From an uncultured Anaerolineae bacterium (GTDB lineage: Bacteria > Chloroflexota > Anaerolineae > Anaerolineales > Villigracilaceae), in NCBI GenBank assembly GCA_903822545.1, contig CAIJPN010000158.1, positions 1-53,212 of the forward strand: a stretch of 53,212 nt of DNA, in the 5' to 3' direction. The notes under the pieces are model-generated. The model did no database searches. It was not told where the DNA came from and was given only the letters and a program-made list of their open reading frames with translations. Both the position numbers and the translations under genes were made by a program. Shown here one piece after another: positions 26,578-36,800 of the stretch. Each line of letters starts with the position of its first letter. Position 1 is the stretch's first letter.

Positions 26578-27474
26578 ATGACAAAATTGATGTTGTTGAA
26601 AGATGCGGTTGCACAATTTGTAAAAGATGGCGACTGCGTTTATGCCGCCGGGTTCACCCATTTGATTCCGTTTGCCGCCGGGCACGAGATCATCCGCCAG
26701 GGGCGTAAAAACCTGACACTGGCCCGCGCCACCCCAGACCTGATCTATGATCAGCTGGTGGCAGCGGGCTGCGCCAGCAAGGTGATTTTCAGCTACATGG
26801 GCAATCCGGGCGTCGGCTCTTTGCGAATTGTGCGATCAGCCATCGAAAAAGGGCAGATGGAATGGGAAGAATACTCCCATTTTGGCATGATCACCCGGTT
26901 ACAGGCCGGGGCCTCGGGGCTGCCTTTCCTGCCCATGAACCAGACCGCGGCCACAGACCTGGAAGCCGCCAACCCGCTGATCAAGCGCGTCACCGACCCA
27001 TATTCGGGACGTGAAGTGATCACCGTCCCGGCGCTCAACCCGGATGTGGCCATCGTACACGTGCAGCGCGCCGATAAGGAAGGCAACGCCCATCTGTGGG
27101 GCATCGTCGGCGAGCAGAAGGAAGTGGCTTTCGCGGCGAAAAAGGTGATCCTGACAGCCGAAGAGATCGTGGACGAGAGCGTCATCCGCTCTGACCCGAA
27201 CCGGACGATGATCCCGGGTTTCATCGTCAGCGCGGTTTGCCATGTGCCGCACGCGGCACATCCCAGCTACGCCCAGGGCTACTACGACCGCGATAACGAG
27301 TTTTACCTGGCCTGGGACAAAATCTCCTCCGAGCCGGCGCTTACCAAGCAATACCTCGATGAATGGGTCTACGGCGTGGCCGACCGCGAAGAATACTGGC
27401 AAAAACTGGGCAAACAGGAACAGCTCAAAGTGCCCGAAATGCTCAGCGCCCCGGTCAATTACGGGAAATATTAG
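26578..27474 (+). CDS. CoA-transferase alpha subunit (GctA/IpdA type), without its partner
   Basis: A 298-residue subunit of a family I CoA-transferase or of the related ring-opening hydrolase IpdAB. The N-terminal VKDGDCVYAAGFTHLIPF, central GLPFLPMN and VPALNPDVAIVHVQRADKEGNAHLWG follow the alpha-subunit plan. In this family the catalytic glutamate usually lies in the beta subunit, which is not encoded next to it: the next gene is a phosphatase. Either the partner is elsewhere in the genome or the function has changed. GAGGAACT precedes the ATG. Confidence 0.82.
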   Translation: MTKLMLLKDAVAQFVKDGDCVYAAGFTHLIPFAAGHEIIRQGRKNLTLARATPDLIYDQLVAAGCASKVIFSYMGNPGVGSLRIVRSAIEKGQMEWEEYSHFGMITRLQAGASGLPFLPMNQTAATDLEAANPLIKRVTDPYSGREVITVPALNPDVAIVHVQRADKEGNAHLWGIVGEQKEVAFAAKKVILTAEEIVDESVIRSDPNRTMIPGFIVSAVCHVPHAAHPSYAQGYYDRDNEFYLAWDKISSEPALTKQYLDEWVYGVADREEYWQKLGKQEQLKVPEMLSAPVNYGKY

Positions 27475-27476
27475 GC

Positions 27477-28163
27477 ATGACTACCCGCCTGTACCTTGTG
27501 CGGCACGGCGCGACCCAACTTTCAGCAGAAGACCGCTTCGCCGGGTCAATTGGGGTCGATCTCTCGGAGCAGGGCCGCGACCAGGCCCGGCGGCTTTCAG
27601 CCCGGCTGGCAAACGATGACCTGCGCGCCATCTACGCCAGCCCGCTCAGCCGCACCATCGAAACGGCCGAAATCATCGCGCGCCCGCACGGGCTGCCCGT
27701 CACCCCGGCAGAGGGCTTGCAGGAAGCCAGTCATGGCCACTGGGAAGGCATGACACGCAAGGAAGTGGAAACGCAATATCCAGATGAGTATGCTGCCTGG
27801 GACTCTGACCCCTTCACTTTTGCACCGGAAGGCGGCGAATCGGGCATTGTAGTGTTGGCGCGAGCGCTGCCGGTCATCCGCGAGCTAGTGCTCAAACACC
27901 AGGGAGAAAATGTGCTCATCGTTTCGCATAAAGCCACCCTGCGCCTGATCTTAAGCAGCCTGCTGGGTTTCGATGTGCGCGGCTACCGCGACCGGCTCGA
28001 CCAGGCTCCGGCCTGCCTCAACATCCTGGATTTCAAAGACCCGGTACGCACACGCCTGATGCTGTTCAACGATGTCTCACACTATGCCGATCACCCCGGA
28101 CGCCCCAATGAGCACCTATCCAAATGGTGGGACCCGGGGAACGTAGAGATCAAAACGCGTTAG
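27477..28163 (+). CDS. Histidine phosphatase (phosphoglycerate mutase-like)
   Basis: A 228-residue cytosolic phosphatase. The catalytic RHG motif is in YLVRHGATQLSAEDRFAG, followed by SEQGRDQARRL, the second catalytic region EASHGHWEGMTRKE, and the second His in VSHKATLRLI. The pattern fits the broad CobC/GpmB group, in which the substrate cannot be told from sequence. ATG 27477 is 2 bases after the CoA-transferase stop, so the genes are likely cotranscribed; a longer frame starting inside that gene is rejected. Confidence 0.87.
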   Translation: MTTRLYLVRHGATQLSAEDRFAGSIGVDLSEQGRDQARRLSARLANDDLRAIYASPLSRTIETAEIIARPHGLPVTPAEGLQEASHGHWEGMTRKEVETQYPDEYAAWDSDPFTFAPEGGESGIVVLARALPVIRELVLKHQGENVLIVSHKATLRLILSSLLGFDVRGYRDRLDQAPACLNILDFKDPVRTRLMLFNDVSHYADHPGRPNEHLSKWWDPGNVEIKTR

Positions 28164-28181
28164 TTTTGCCACAGAAACGCA

Positions 28182-28217
28182 AAGACGCAGAGTTTTGCCC
28201 TGCGTCTTCTTTTTTTT
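28182..28217. terminator. Bidirectional terminator
   Basis: AAGACGCAG (28182-28190) pairs with CTGCGTCTT (28200-28208), followed by a long T run on the plus strand. It separates the phosphatase gene from the convergent sigma-factor gene. Confidence 0.85.
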
Positions 28218-28232
28218 GGAAGCGCCCAAACA

Positions 28233-28889
28233 CTAAAAGCTGGCCCAAGAATGTGCCGGGGTAAATGACCTGACTGCCCCCACCAGGGATTCGCTGGCCG
28301 GCAAGCGGCAATAATCGGGCAGGAGATATGCGTAATTTTGCAAATCAGAGCGCAGGCGTTTGCGCGCACGCGCCAGCCGGCTCTTGACAGTGCCAATTGG
28401 GGCGCGAACTACCCGGGCAATCTCAGCATAATCCATCCCATGAATATCAGACAACACCAAAACCGCGCGAAAATCAGCAGGAAGTGCATTCAGACAGTGC
28501 TGGATGGCCTGTTCCAACGCCAGGTCATCGCTAATGGTTTCCAAATCACCAGCCGGGTCGATCAGCCAGGAAGCATTCTCAATTTCATCGCCATACTCAT
28601 CTTCAGGTTCCAAGGGCTGCGAGGGGCGCGATTTTTGGCGGCGCATTTCATCGTAACAGGCGTTGGTCACAATCCGCGCCAGCCAGGCGCGAAAAGAGCC
28701 ACCGCGAAAACTATCCAGCTTGCGAAAAGCCGAAATAAAGGCCACCTGTGTGGCATCGGCAGCAATTTCCTCATCACCCAAAATGCGAAATGCCAGGTTG
28801 TAAATTGAATCCTGGTAAGCCAGCACCAGGGTATTGAAGGCTTCGAGTTGGCCCGATTGGGCGGCGTGAATAAGGGTCATTTCATCCAT
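28233..28889 (-). CDS. ECF RNA polymerase sigma factor
   Basis: A 218-residue extracytoplasmic-function sigma factor. Region 2 (YQDSIYNLAFRILGDEEIAA, then SFRAWLARIVTNACYDEMRR) binds core and the -10 element; region 4 (LVLSDIHGMDYAEIARVV, then GTVKSRLARARKRLR) binds the -35. A 30-residue acidic linker is somewhat long. The C-terminal 25 residues go beyond the usual end. No anti-sigma gene is next to it, unusual for this class; the divergent tandem cytochrome lipoproteins are its nearest neighbours. Confidence 0.9.
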   Translation of the reverse strand: MDEMTLIHAAQSGQLEAFNTLVLAYQDSIYNLAFRILGDEEIAADATQVAFISAFRKLDSFRGGSFRAWLARIVTNACYDEMRRQKSRPSQPLEPEDEYGDEIENASWLIDPAGDLETISDDLALEQAIQHCLNALPADFRAVLVLSDIHGMDYAEIARVVRAPIGTVKSRLARARKRLRSDLQNYAYLLPDYCRLPASESLVGAVRSFTPAHSWASF

Positions 28890-29057
28890 AAGAACCAGCT
28901 TTCGATGTACGGTATCGACAGCCTATTTATATCAACCGGCTGTTACAAGCTGGTGACGGCCCTGTTACAAAACTGTCACGTGCCAAAGAATCTCCACAAA
29001 TTTTTCATACAAATTTCATAAAAATTAGTTAAAATAACAAGATAAAGGAGATAAACA

Positions 29058-29558
29058 ATGTCGAATAAATTCTTTCTTTTTATCGGATGGTTGATCCTCG
29101 CCGTGGGAATTTCAGCCTGCGGAACAACTTCCCCCGCTGCAACAGTTCCAACAGCCGCCCCGGCCAGTGCTACCGTTAAACCAACCGATGCTCCACCTGC
29201 CACCGTCGCCGCCACCATAGCTGCCACAGCCACCCAGCAAGCCCCAACAGAAACCCCAACAGCCAGCAGCCCGGCAGGCAGCGTCAGCTTCTCAGAAGAT
29301 ATCAATCCTGTTTTGCAAGCAAACTGCTTCAACTGTCACGGCGGCGAGAAAACCTCGCGCGGACTTTCAGTGGCAACCTATGAAACCCTGATGAAAGGCT
29401 CACAAAACGGCGCAGTCATCAACCCCGGAAACCCCGACAGCAGCAAACTGCTGCAATCCATCCTTTCAGGAAAAATGCCCAAAAAAGGTGAAAAACTGAC
29501 TGCCGATGAAGCCCAGCTTATTAAACAGTGGATTTTAGAAGGCGCCCAAAACAATTAA
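29058..29558 (+). CDS. Cytochrome c lipoprotein, first of a tandem pair
   Basis: A 166-residue exported lipoprotein. The signal ends in the lipobox GISAC (Cys21). A 60-residue Ala/Thr/Pro spacer follows, then a single cytochrome c domain with heme site CFNCH (Cys90, Cys93, His94) and a probable axial Met in LSGKMPKKGE. The domain form (NCHGGEKTSRGLSVATYETL) resembles the planctomycete-type cytochrome c domain. An AAAGGAG box precedes the ATG. It is followed after 49 bases by a shorter paralogue. It likely moves electrons at the outer face of the membrane; partners are unknown. Confidence 0.85.
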   Translation: MSNKFFLFIGWLILAVGISACGTTSPAATVPTAAPASATVKPTDAPPATVAATIAATATQQAPTETPTASSPAGSVSFSEDINPVLQANCFNCHGGEKTSRGLSVATYETLMKGSQNGAVINPGNPDSSKLLQSILSGKMPKKGEKLTADEAQLIKQWILEGAQNN

Positions 29559-29607
29559 CCCAATACGATGCCCCACAAAACCAACACCCCACAAAGGACA
29601 CCGCACC

Positions 29608-30015
29608 ATGCAAAAAAACTTCACACCCATTTTTCGAACCGTGCTCCTCGCGGCCTTCTTACTCCTGACAGCCTGTGGCACTGATACCACATCCGCGGTA
29701 TCCACCAGTGTTGCGGCAGTGCCCACCCAGGCCAGCGCAATCAGCTATTCCAGCAACATCGACCCGATCTTGCAAAGAAGCTGTTTTGAATGCCACGGCG
29801 GGGAGAAAACATCTAAAGGCTTATCCGTGGCCACCTATGACGCCCTGATGAAGGGCTCGCAAAACGGTGCAGTCATCCTGGCGGGCGAGCCCGACAAAAG
29901 CAAGTTCCTGCTCTCCATTCTCTCGGGCAAAATGCCCAAAAAGGGCAACAAACTAACCGCGGAGGAAATTCAACTCATCCGTCAATGGATACTGGAAGGC
30001 GCAAACAACAACTAA
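29608..30015 (+). CDS. Cytochrome c lipoprotein, second of a tandem pair
   Basis: A 135-residue paralogue of the preceding gene. It has a lipobox LTAC (Cys23), a much shorter spacer, heme site CFECH (Cys59, Cys62, His63) and the same LSGKMPKKG near the C-terminus. The cytochrome domains are nearly identical (GGEKTSKGLSVATYDALMKG), so the duplication is recent or maintained. The different linker lengths would place the two hemes at different heights above the membrane, as in a relay (inference). Confidence 0.85.
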   Translation: MQKNFTPIFRTVLLAAFLLLTACGTDTTSAVSTSVAAVPTQASAISYSSNIDPILQRSCFECHGGEKTSKGLSVATYDALMKGSQNGAVILAGEPDKSKFLLSILSGKMPKKGNKLTAEEIQLIRQWILEGANNN

Positions 30016-30070
30016 AAGCGCAAACTCGAGCCAAAGAAAGCGCTCACAAATGAATATATAGCAGCTAATC

Positions 30071-30796
30071 TCACCCAGATTGAACTGCCGGCACACGCTC
30101 CTGGTCTTTACCCGACAGGAGCGTTTTATCTTCAACTGCAACCCAGACAAAGCACATTTTTGAACGACGCCCCCGGTGGGCAGCGACTTCATGACGGCGG
30201 ACGTGGAACCCGCAGTTCCTTAAAAGCTGCTCAAATTTTGGGCTGGGCTCAGATGACCAGACCGCCAGCCTGCCCAATTTGCGCAATGCGCGACGACAAG
30301 CCTGTATGCCAGCCAGTCCATATAAACGCTGGTTAGCCGTATCCGTGATCGCAAAAGGGCCATTGTCAATATCCAGCAAGATGGCATCAAACCCGGCGGT
30401 CGAACGCGTGATCAGCTCGAAAACGTCACCAATGACAAGTTCTGTGCGCTGGTCTGTCAGCGGGTGGTTGTTAAGCTGGCCCAGGATTTTGCAATTCCAT
30501 TCGACAACTGCGGGCAGCAATTCACAAACCACCACACCGGCATCAGGGCGGAGCATATCCAGCGCCTGGCGCAAGGTGTAGCCCATTCCCAGGCCGCCAA
30601 CCAAAACACGGGCTGACTGGTAATCGGATAAATGCGCGCAGCCCAGCCGCGCCAGTCCCAACTCTGATTCGTGCCGGCGGCTGTTCATCAATTCTTTACC
30701 ATTGACGTTGATCAGGAAGTCATGATCGTGCTGGTAAAGCTCCATTTCTCCGCCATCGGGGGTACGGGTGACTGCAAGTTTAATCGTTGGTTTCAT
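30071..30796 (-). CDS. Spermidine synthase-like methyltransferase-fold protein
   Basis: A 241-residue protein of the spermine/spermidine synthase-like Rossmann family. The N-terminus DFLINVNGKELMNSRRHESE resembles the substrate-domain strand of spermidine synthase. The nucleotide motif is VLVGGLGMGYTLRQAL, followed by VVVCELLPAVVEW and the acidic loop DAILLDIDNGP. It lacks the tetramerisation region of true spermidine synthases, so the product is uncertain. ATG 30796 is chosen; the in-frame TTG at 30817 has no ribosome site. It is a single gene, convergent with the cytochrome pair. Confidence 0.78.
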   Translation of the reverse strand: MKPTIKLAVTRTPDGGEMELYQHDHDFLINVNGKELMNSRRHESELGLARLGCAHLSDYQSARVLVGGLGMGYTLRQALDMLRPDAGVVVCELLPAVVEWNCKILGQLNNHPLTDQRTELVIGDVFELITRSTAGFDAILLDIDNGPFAITDTANQRLYGLAGIQACRRALRKLGRLAVWSSEPSPKFEQLLRNCGFHVRRHEVAAHRGRRSKMCFVWVAVEDKTLLSGKDQERVPAVQSG

Positions 30797-30898
30797 AATT
30801 TCCCTGTTGGTTACCAAACCTTTTGGCTGGCAATCTTTTTCAAAGTCTTTTGCCGGGGCGGTCTTGATAAAAGCTGTATTTGATGTAACCGGCAGCTT

Positions 30899-33823
30899 TC
30901 ATATCCGAGGCTGGTAATAAACATCTTGGAACCTGAACCAACAGGCAACACCCGCATCAGTATCAAACCTTACCTGCCCACGAAGCTGGCTTTTTACCAG
31001 GCTAAGAACACTTTGTATGCCCAAATTGCCGTTTTGCTGGATATCAAAACCCGCCGGTACACCTATGCCATTATCAGCAATCCCAATTTCAATCTCTCCG
31101 CTGGTAGAACTGCGTAACCAGATTTTAATTTCTCCTTCGCGCTCGCCAGGGAAGGCGTATTTTAGCGCGTTGGAAATCAACTCGTTCAGGATCAAACCAC
31201 AAGGGACGGCGCTATCGATCAACACAAAGACATCATCCATCTCTGGGATAATCTTAATGTGGCGGGCAGAAACTGCATAGCTTTTTAGCATATGCGCAAC
31301 GAGGTCGTTAATGTAATCCTTCAAGTTGATCTGCGAGAGATCCCTGGCCTCGTATAACTTCTGGTGCACCAATGCCATTGAGTAGATGCGGTTTTGTGCA
31401 TCTGTGAAAGCATTCCGCAAGCGAGGATCATCAAATTCGCTGGAGTGCATTTCAAGCAAGGCGATGATGACAGCCATATTATTCCTGGTGCGATGATACA
31501 ACTCTCGCAACAGGGTTTCTTTTTCAGCCAGTGAATGTTTGATCTGCTTTTCTGCCCGTTTACGCTCGGTGATGTCTTCGACAAAACCTTCCAGGTACTG
31601 CGGCCTGCCTTGCTGGTCGATGACATACCGCAGGTGAAGATAGGCATCCCAATCTTCACCGTTTTTGCGATGATAGCGATTTTCTACTGAAACTGTTTTG
31701 CCCTGCGACAACATCTGTTCCACAATCTTATCACGCCGGGAAGGGACAACATAAATTTGCTCAGCGATGCTATAAATTGAATCCACTACTTCCTGCGGGG
31801 AGGCATACCCCAGCATTTTTGCCAGGGCCGGGTTGACATCGAGAAAGCGCCCATCAAAGGTGGAGTGAAAAATCCCGATGGATGATTCTTCATACAGCAA
31901 ACGATATTTCATTTCACTTTCACGCAGCGCTTCTTCCACCCGTTTGCGCTCGGTAATATCAATGCTCATATTGGCGTACAAATCGGTTTCCATGGCAAAG
32001 ACAGCCGAAAGATAGTATTTGTTATTGTGCTCAAAGTGGGTCTCGATATGCCGGGGCTGCTGGGATGCGACAACATCCCGGCATAACTCGATATACGGGC
32101 GAATCGTATCCGCGCCAAAAAGCTCGCTGGCGCGTCTACCGATCAGATGTGATGCGGTCTGCTGAATATCAGCTGCGCCCATTCCGTTGATATCTTGCAA
32201 TTCCCAGTCGACGATTTCACCCCGCTCATCACGAATCAGCCGGTAGATGACCCCGCTCATCGGTACGTTGTGAAAGAGTAAGCGGAATTTGGCTTCGTTC
32301 TCCCGAAGGGCTTCCTCGGTGCGCTTGCGCTCACTGATGTCTAAGCAAATGCCAGACATGCGCACAGGTGTGCCATCGCTATCGTAAACGGTGTTTCCCA
32401 GGGCATTCACCCAGCCTATTTGGCCCTGTGGCCGAATGATCCGATAATGGATATTAAGGGGGGTATGCTCCAGCGCCGAAGCATTGATGCGCTCTTCGGC
32501 AGCCTGGCGGTCTTCGGGGTGCAAAACACCTCGCCAAATATCAAAAGTGGGTTCCTGGCTCGCATCCAGCCCAAATAGTTGGAATAATTCGGGAGACCAA
32601 TCAAGTTTGCCGTTCACCATGTCCCAATCCCAAATCCCTGCACCAGATGACTTTTGGGCAAGCGACAGGCGTTCCGTTGCCTGAAGGAGAGCTTGTTCGG
32701 CTTTTTTACGCTCGGTGACGATGTTGGAAACAGCGACGACCCCGGTGATACTTTCCCTCTCTCGCAGGGGTTCATAATGGGCTTCAACGGTTTCCTGGCC
32801 GATCTTCACGATGGTACTGCTCGATTCACCTTTAAGGGCCCTGGTTATGCAAGTGATAATTTCTGGCCGATCCTGGTAAAGCTCAAACACATTCTGCTGA
32901 GGCAATTGCCCCGGAATCCTGCCCAAAACTTCCAACCCTTTACCCTCTGACAGAATAAAGTTCCCATTTACATCCACTGCTGAAAGCACCAGTGGCACAT
33001 TTGCAAGAATGGCTTTTAATTGTTGCAGGTGCTGTTCTCGCTCCAATTCCAGGTTTTTACGCTCAGTAACATCTGATGATATAAAAATGACAGCCTTGAC
33101 CTGGCCATTTTGTTCAACAGCCCCGACCCGGTTTTCATACCACAGGATTTTGCCATCCTGTCTATAGATTGGCGACAGATAGGTGTGCGGCTTGCCTGTT
33201 TTGAAGGTATCTTCGAGAATAGCGCGAGTCCTGGCTTGCTCTTCAGGCGAAAGATAATCGTAAATACTACTGCCCAGTGCGCTCTCAACCGTCTGGCCCG
33301 GGGATGTGCGATTGATAAAAAGGATCCTGCCCTGGCGGTCCACCAGGGTAATACGCACGGGGGCCGCAGTAACCAGTGATTTCCAGCGGGACTCAGAGTC
33401 TTGCAAGGCCTGTTGCAATTGCATGTGCTCAGTAATATCCCGGGCGGCAGCATACAAGGTTGAGCCATCTTCAATCGGCTGGGCGTTCCACTCAAGCCAA
33501 CGGTACAAGCCACCTTTCGTGCGATAGCGGTTAATAAAATGGAATGTGGTATTGCCGCCAATTTGCCTTTCTACCTCTTGTTTGGTGCGTTCAACATCAT
33601 CAGGGTGGATAAAGTTGATAAATGGTTGGCTGAGCAACTCATCTAGAGTATAGCCCAGTGTATTTTCCCAGGCATGATTGAGCTTTTTGAAATAACCATC
33701 AGTTGAAGCAATACATACCAAATCGGGAACGATCTCAAAGAAATGATTAAACGCATATTGACTTTTTTCGGCCTGCTTTCCCCCCGTGCCAGGCTGGGTT
33801 TTGCTCTTCTGATTTTTCTTCAT
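30899..33823 (-). CDS. Soluble multi-PAS sensor histidine kinase with HisKA_2 core
   Basis: A 974-residue cytosolic kinase with no membrane helix. About five PAS/PAC units lie in series, visible by repeated 'DITERKR.E' boundaries. The HisKA_2 phospho-acceptor region follows (LLRELYHRTRNNMAVIIAL), then the HATPase with NELISNALKYAF and DNGIGV. ATG 33823 sits 7 bases after GGAG; an in-frame start at 33895 lies in the intergenic gap and is rejected. It follows a second giant kinase by 37 bases, so the two are one transcription unit. No output regulator is adjacent. Confidence 0.88.
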   Translation of the reverse strand: MKKNQKSKTQPGTGGKQAEKSQYAFNHFFEIVPDLVCIASTDGYFKKLNHAWENTLGYTLDELLSQPFINFIHPDDVERTKQEVERQIGGNTTFHFINRYRTKGGLYRWLEWNAQPIEDGSTLYAAARDITEHMQLQQALQDSESRWKSLVTAAPVRITLVDRQGRILFINRTSPGQTVESALGSSIYDYLSPEEQARTRAILEDTFKTGKPHTYLSPIYRQDGKILWYENRVGAVEQNGQVKAVIFISSDVTERKNLELEREQHLQQLKAILANVPLVLSAVDVNGNFILSEGKGLEVLGRIPGQLPQQNVFELYQDRPEIITCITRALKGESSSTIVKIGQETVEAHYEPLRERESITGVVAVSNIVTERKKAEQALLQATERLSLAQKSSGAGIWDWDMVNGKLDWSPELFQLFGLDASQEPTFDIWRGVLHPEDRQAAEERINASALEHTPLNIHYRIIRPQGQIGWVNALGNTVYDSDGTPVRMSGICLDISERKRTEEALRENEAKFRLLFHNVPMSGVIYRLIRDERGEIVDWELQDINGMGAADIQQTASHLIGRRASELFGADTIRPYIELCRDVVASQQPRHIETHFEHNNKYYLSAVFAMETDLYANMSIDITERKRVEEALRESEMKYRLLYEESSIGIFHSTFDGRFLDVNPALAKMLGYASPQEVVDSIYSIAEQIYVVPSRRDKIVEQMLSQGKTVSVENRYHRKNGEDWDAYLHLRYVIDQQGRPQYLEGFVEDITERKRAEKQIKHSLAEKETLLRELYHRTRNNMAVIIALLEMHSSEFDDPRLRNAFTDAQNRIYSMALVHQKLYEARDLSQINLKDYINDLVAHMLKSYAVSARHIKIIPEMDDVFVLIDSAVPCGLILNELISNALKYAFPGEREGEIKIWLRSSTSGEIEIGIADNGIGVPAGFDIQQNGNLGIQSVLSLVKSQLRGQVRFDTDAGVACWFRFQDVYYQPRI

Positions 33824-33860
33824 TCTGACACTCCAAAGTCGATATGGGGAAACGACGAGT

Positions 33861-36800
33861 CTAGAAGCGTGCGACTGCCTTAAAACGAATTTCACATGTC
33901 ACGCCATCGTTTGAAACAATATCCAGGCTCCCATGAAGCTGGTTCACAAGTGTATTCACGATAGTCATGCCCAGCGAATCAGCTGTGGCTTTGTCAGGTG
34001 AAAATCCGACACCATCATCGCTCACCCGCAAGATAACTTCAGCATCAGCAGACTGGGCAATTTGGACAACAACCTTCCCACATCGTTCATCTGGAAAGGC
34101 GTACTTGAGGGCATTTGAAATCAATTCATTCAAGATTTGCCCACAGGGAATCGCAATATCGAGATTCACAAAAACAGGCGCAGCATCCACCGCAACTATG
34201 ACCTTTTTCTCAGAAATTGAAAGCGCCGACAACAATTTGGAAACAAGTTCGCGGGCATATTCTGCTAAATTGACATCCGCAAGGGTTTGTGACTTATACA
34301 GCATTTGATGAACCATTGAAATGGATTGGATGCGATTTTCCAGGGACAAAGCCAGGGTGCGAAACTCGTCATTTTCGCTCATCCCTGCTTGAATTTGGAT
34401 AAGGGAATTGACGATATTCAGGTTGTTCTTGGTACGATGATTCAATTCCCGCAGCAGCATTTCCTTTTCTGCTAATGCCGCGCGAATCTGCGCCTCGGCC
34501 TGTTTACGCCCGGTGATATCTTGCCCCTGGGCAATGGTGGCAATTGGGGTTTTCCCATCCGTAGAGAACAAAGTAGCTGAATTCCAAAGAACAATTCGAA
34601 CCGAACCATCCACGTGCTGGATTGGGATTTCCACTACTTCCCAGCGCTCGCCGGTGCGTGTTTTACGGATATGCTCCATCGACGCTTTGATCTGCGCGGA
34701 TGGAAAAAGCACCTTGAGCGGCTTGCCGATCACATCTTTTGCGCTCCGGCCCGTGATGATTTCAAAGGCATGGTTAAACCGCGTGATTTTATAATGCGGA
34801 TCCCAGACAATGATGGGAGCATTGGCATATTTGAACAGGTTATCGAGGTATTCGTTTGTTTCGCGCAGGGCGTCTTCCGCTTGTTTACGCTCAGTAATAT
34901 TTGAAAGCAAGGCTAAAATGTAATCCAGTTTTCCATCTGATTTACGTTTGCACTGCACACCCAGGTCAACATAGATTGTCTGTTGATTCTTGCGGATAAA
35001 GCGTTTTTCCAGGCGATAGCCATCAATCTCATTCGTCAACAAGCGATTAAACTGCGCGAGATCCGTTGCCAGGTCATCAGGATGGGTCAATTGTGCCCAG
35101 GTCATATTTTTCAACTCTGCCTGGGTATATCCAAGCAAATCACAGGTAGCCTGGTTGACTGCCAGCCAGCCCTTCTCGGAAGATGTGATTGCCATACCGA
35201 CAATGCCCTGCTCAAAATAGCCGCGGAATCGCGATTCGCTCTCTCGCAACGCTTCCTCGGCCTGTTTCCGTTCGGTAATGAAGCGCGCTTGCTGGACATT
35301 TTGATAGGCGCTGCTGGAAAGCTGGTTGGCAAGCGTAAAAAGCACACTGGAAATTCGCTCAAATTGCTCACGCGACATGGCGGGCACATCATAAAATGCT
35401 TTTATGAAGGTTCCTTCATCTGCACCAATTTCACGGGCATACTCGCGCATTTTCTCTTCTGTTTGGGTTTGATCGCGCACCTGTCCTACCAACCAACTGG
35501 CAATGTGCTTTCCACCAACCGTAATCGCGGCCCCGGCATCCCACAGCCCACCGCTTAGACACGGCTGCACGATTGGGCCTCCCGGGTGGTAACGCCCAAT
35601 CGCAGTATCAGATTTCACGCAGTTGAGACAGCCTTTTGCTGTTTTACGAATAATCTCACTGCACAGGTAGGTAAAATTGCTTGGGGATGTAATTGGAGTG
35701 CCATCTGGTTGAACGATCAGCGAGGCAACCCCTGTCGCCGAGGCAAATTCATCCTGAAGGCGTTGAATTTCATCAAGGCTGAAAAGATCATCAAAAGAGT
35801 AGCTGCCACTCTCCAGCGGTTGGGTCAGTGCCACAATCCGTTTCTCTATGATCTCCTCAGCCTGTTTGCGCTCCAACTCCCCGGCGGCGCGGGCAGCAAC
35901 CAGTTTTAGCATCATTGCGGCCAGTTGTGGGTTATCCAGCGGCCGCCGGCCAATGACTGCGATCAACCCAATTGGATAACCATCATGCCCCCAAAGCGTG
36001 GTGCCAACATAGCTCTCTGCCAGCATTTCTTGAAGCACCACATCTTTCGGAAAGAGATGGCGGACTCCCTGGTGAAAAGTACAAATTGTTTTTCCGGCAA
36101 CATCTCCGCAGGGCGTATCTTGCAAGGTATAGGATACGTTGTCTTCAAAATTACCATCAAAATAAATGGCCACCGTTTGCGCAGATAATTGATCACCGCT
36201 CAGGCGGTCGATACAGACATAATCCATGTGCAAACTCACCGCAAGATAACGCGCCAGTGATTGGAAGAAGTCTTCCCCTGGCGCAATGCCACATTGTGCC
36301 AGGAAAGCCAGAGCGTCTTCGCGCTGTTTGCGCTCGGTAATATCATGCAGGAAGGCGAAATTCATCCCAATTTCTGGCATGGGTTGAACACTGATCTCTA
36401 GATGAAGTTTGTCCCCATTTTTTCGACGATGCGCGGTTTCAAAACGGTCACCGTTTTGAGCTAATATTCTCCGGATGTGATCATCTACATCACTGGCGCT
36501 TTCGTTGGCTTCCAAATGCGCAATGCTCATCTGGAGTAATTCAGCCCGGCTATATCCGCTCATGATGCAATAAGCATCGTTTACTTCAAGGATTTGCTGT
36601 GTTTCGGAGTTAATCATCCAGAAACCATCCATGACAGTATCGATCACTTTGCGATACATCGATTCTTTTTCTCGAAGCGCTTTTTGAGAAGCTACCAACT
36701 GGCGTTCAATGGCAATCTGGTGCAAGGCCTGGTGTACAACTAAGGGCAAGGTGTCTAAGAAACTGGAATCTTTGACCAGGTAATCCAGGGCGCCCTTTTT

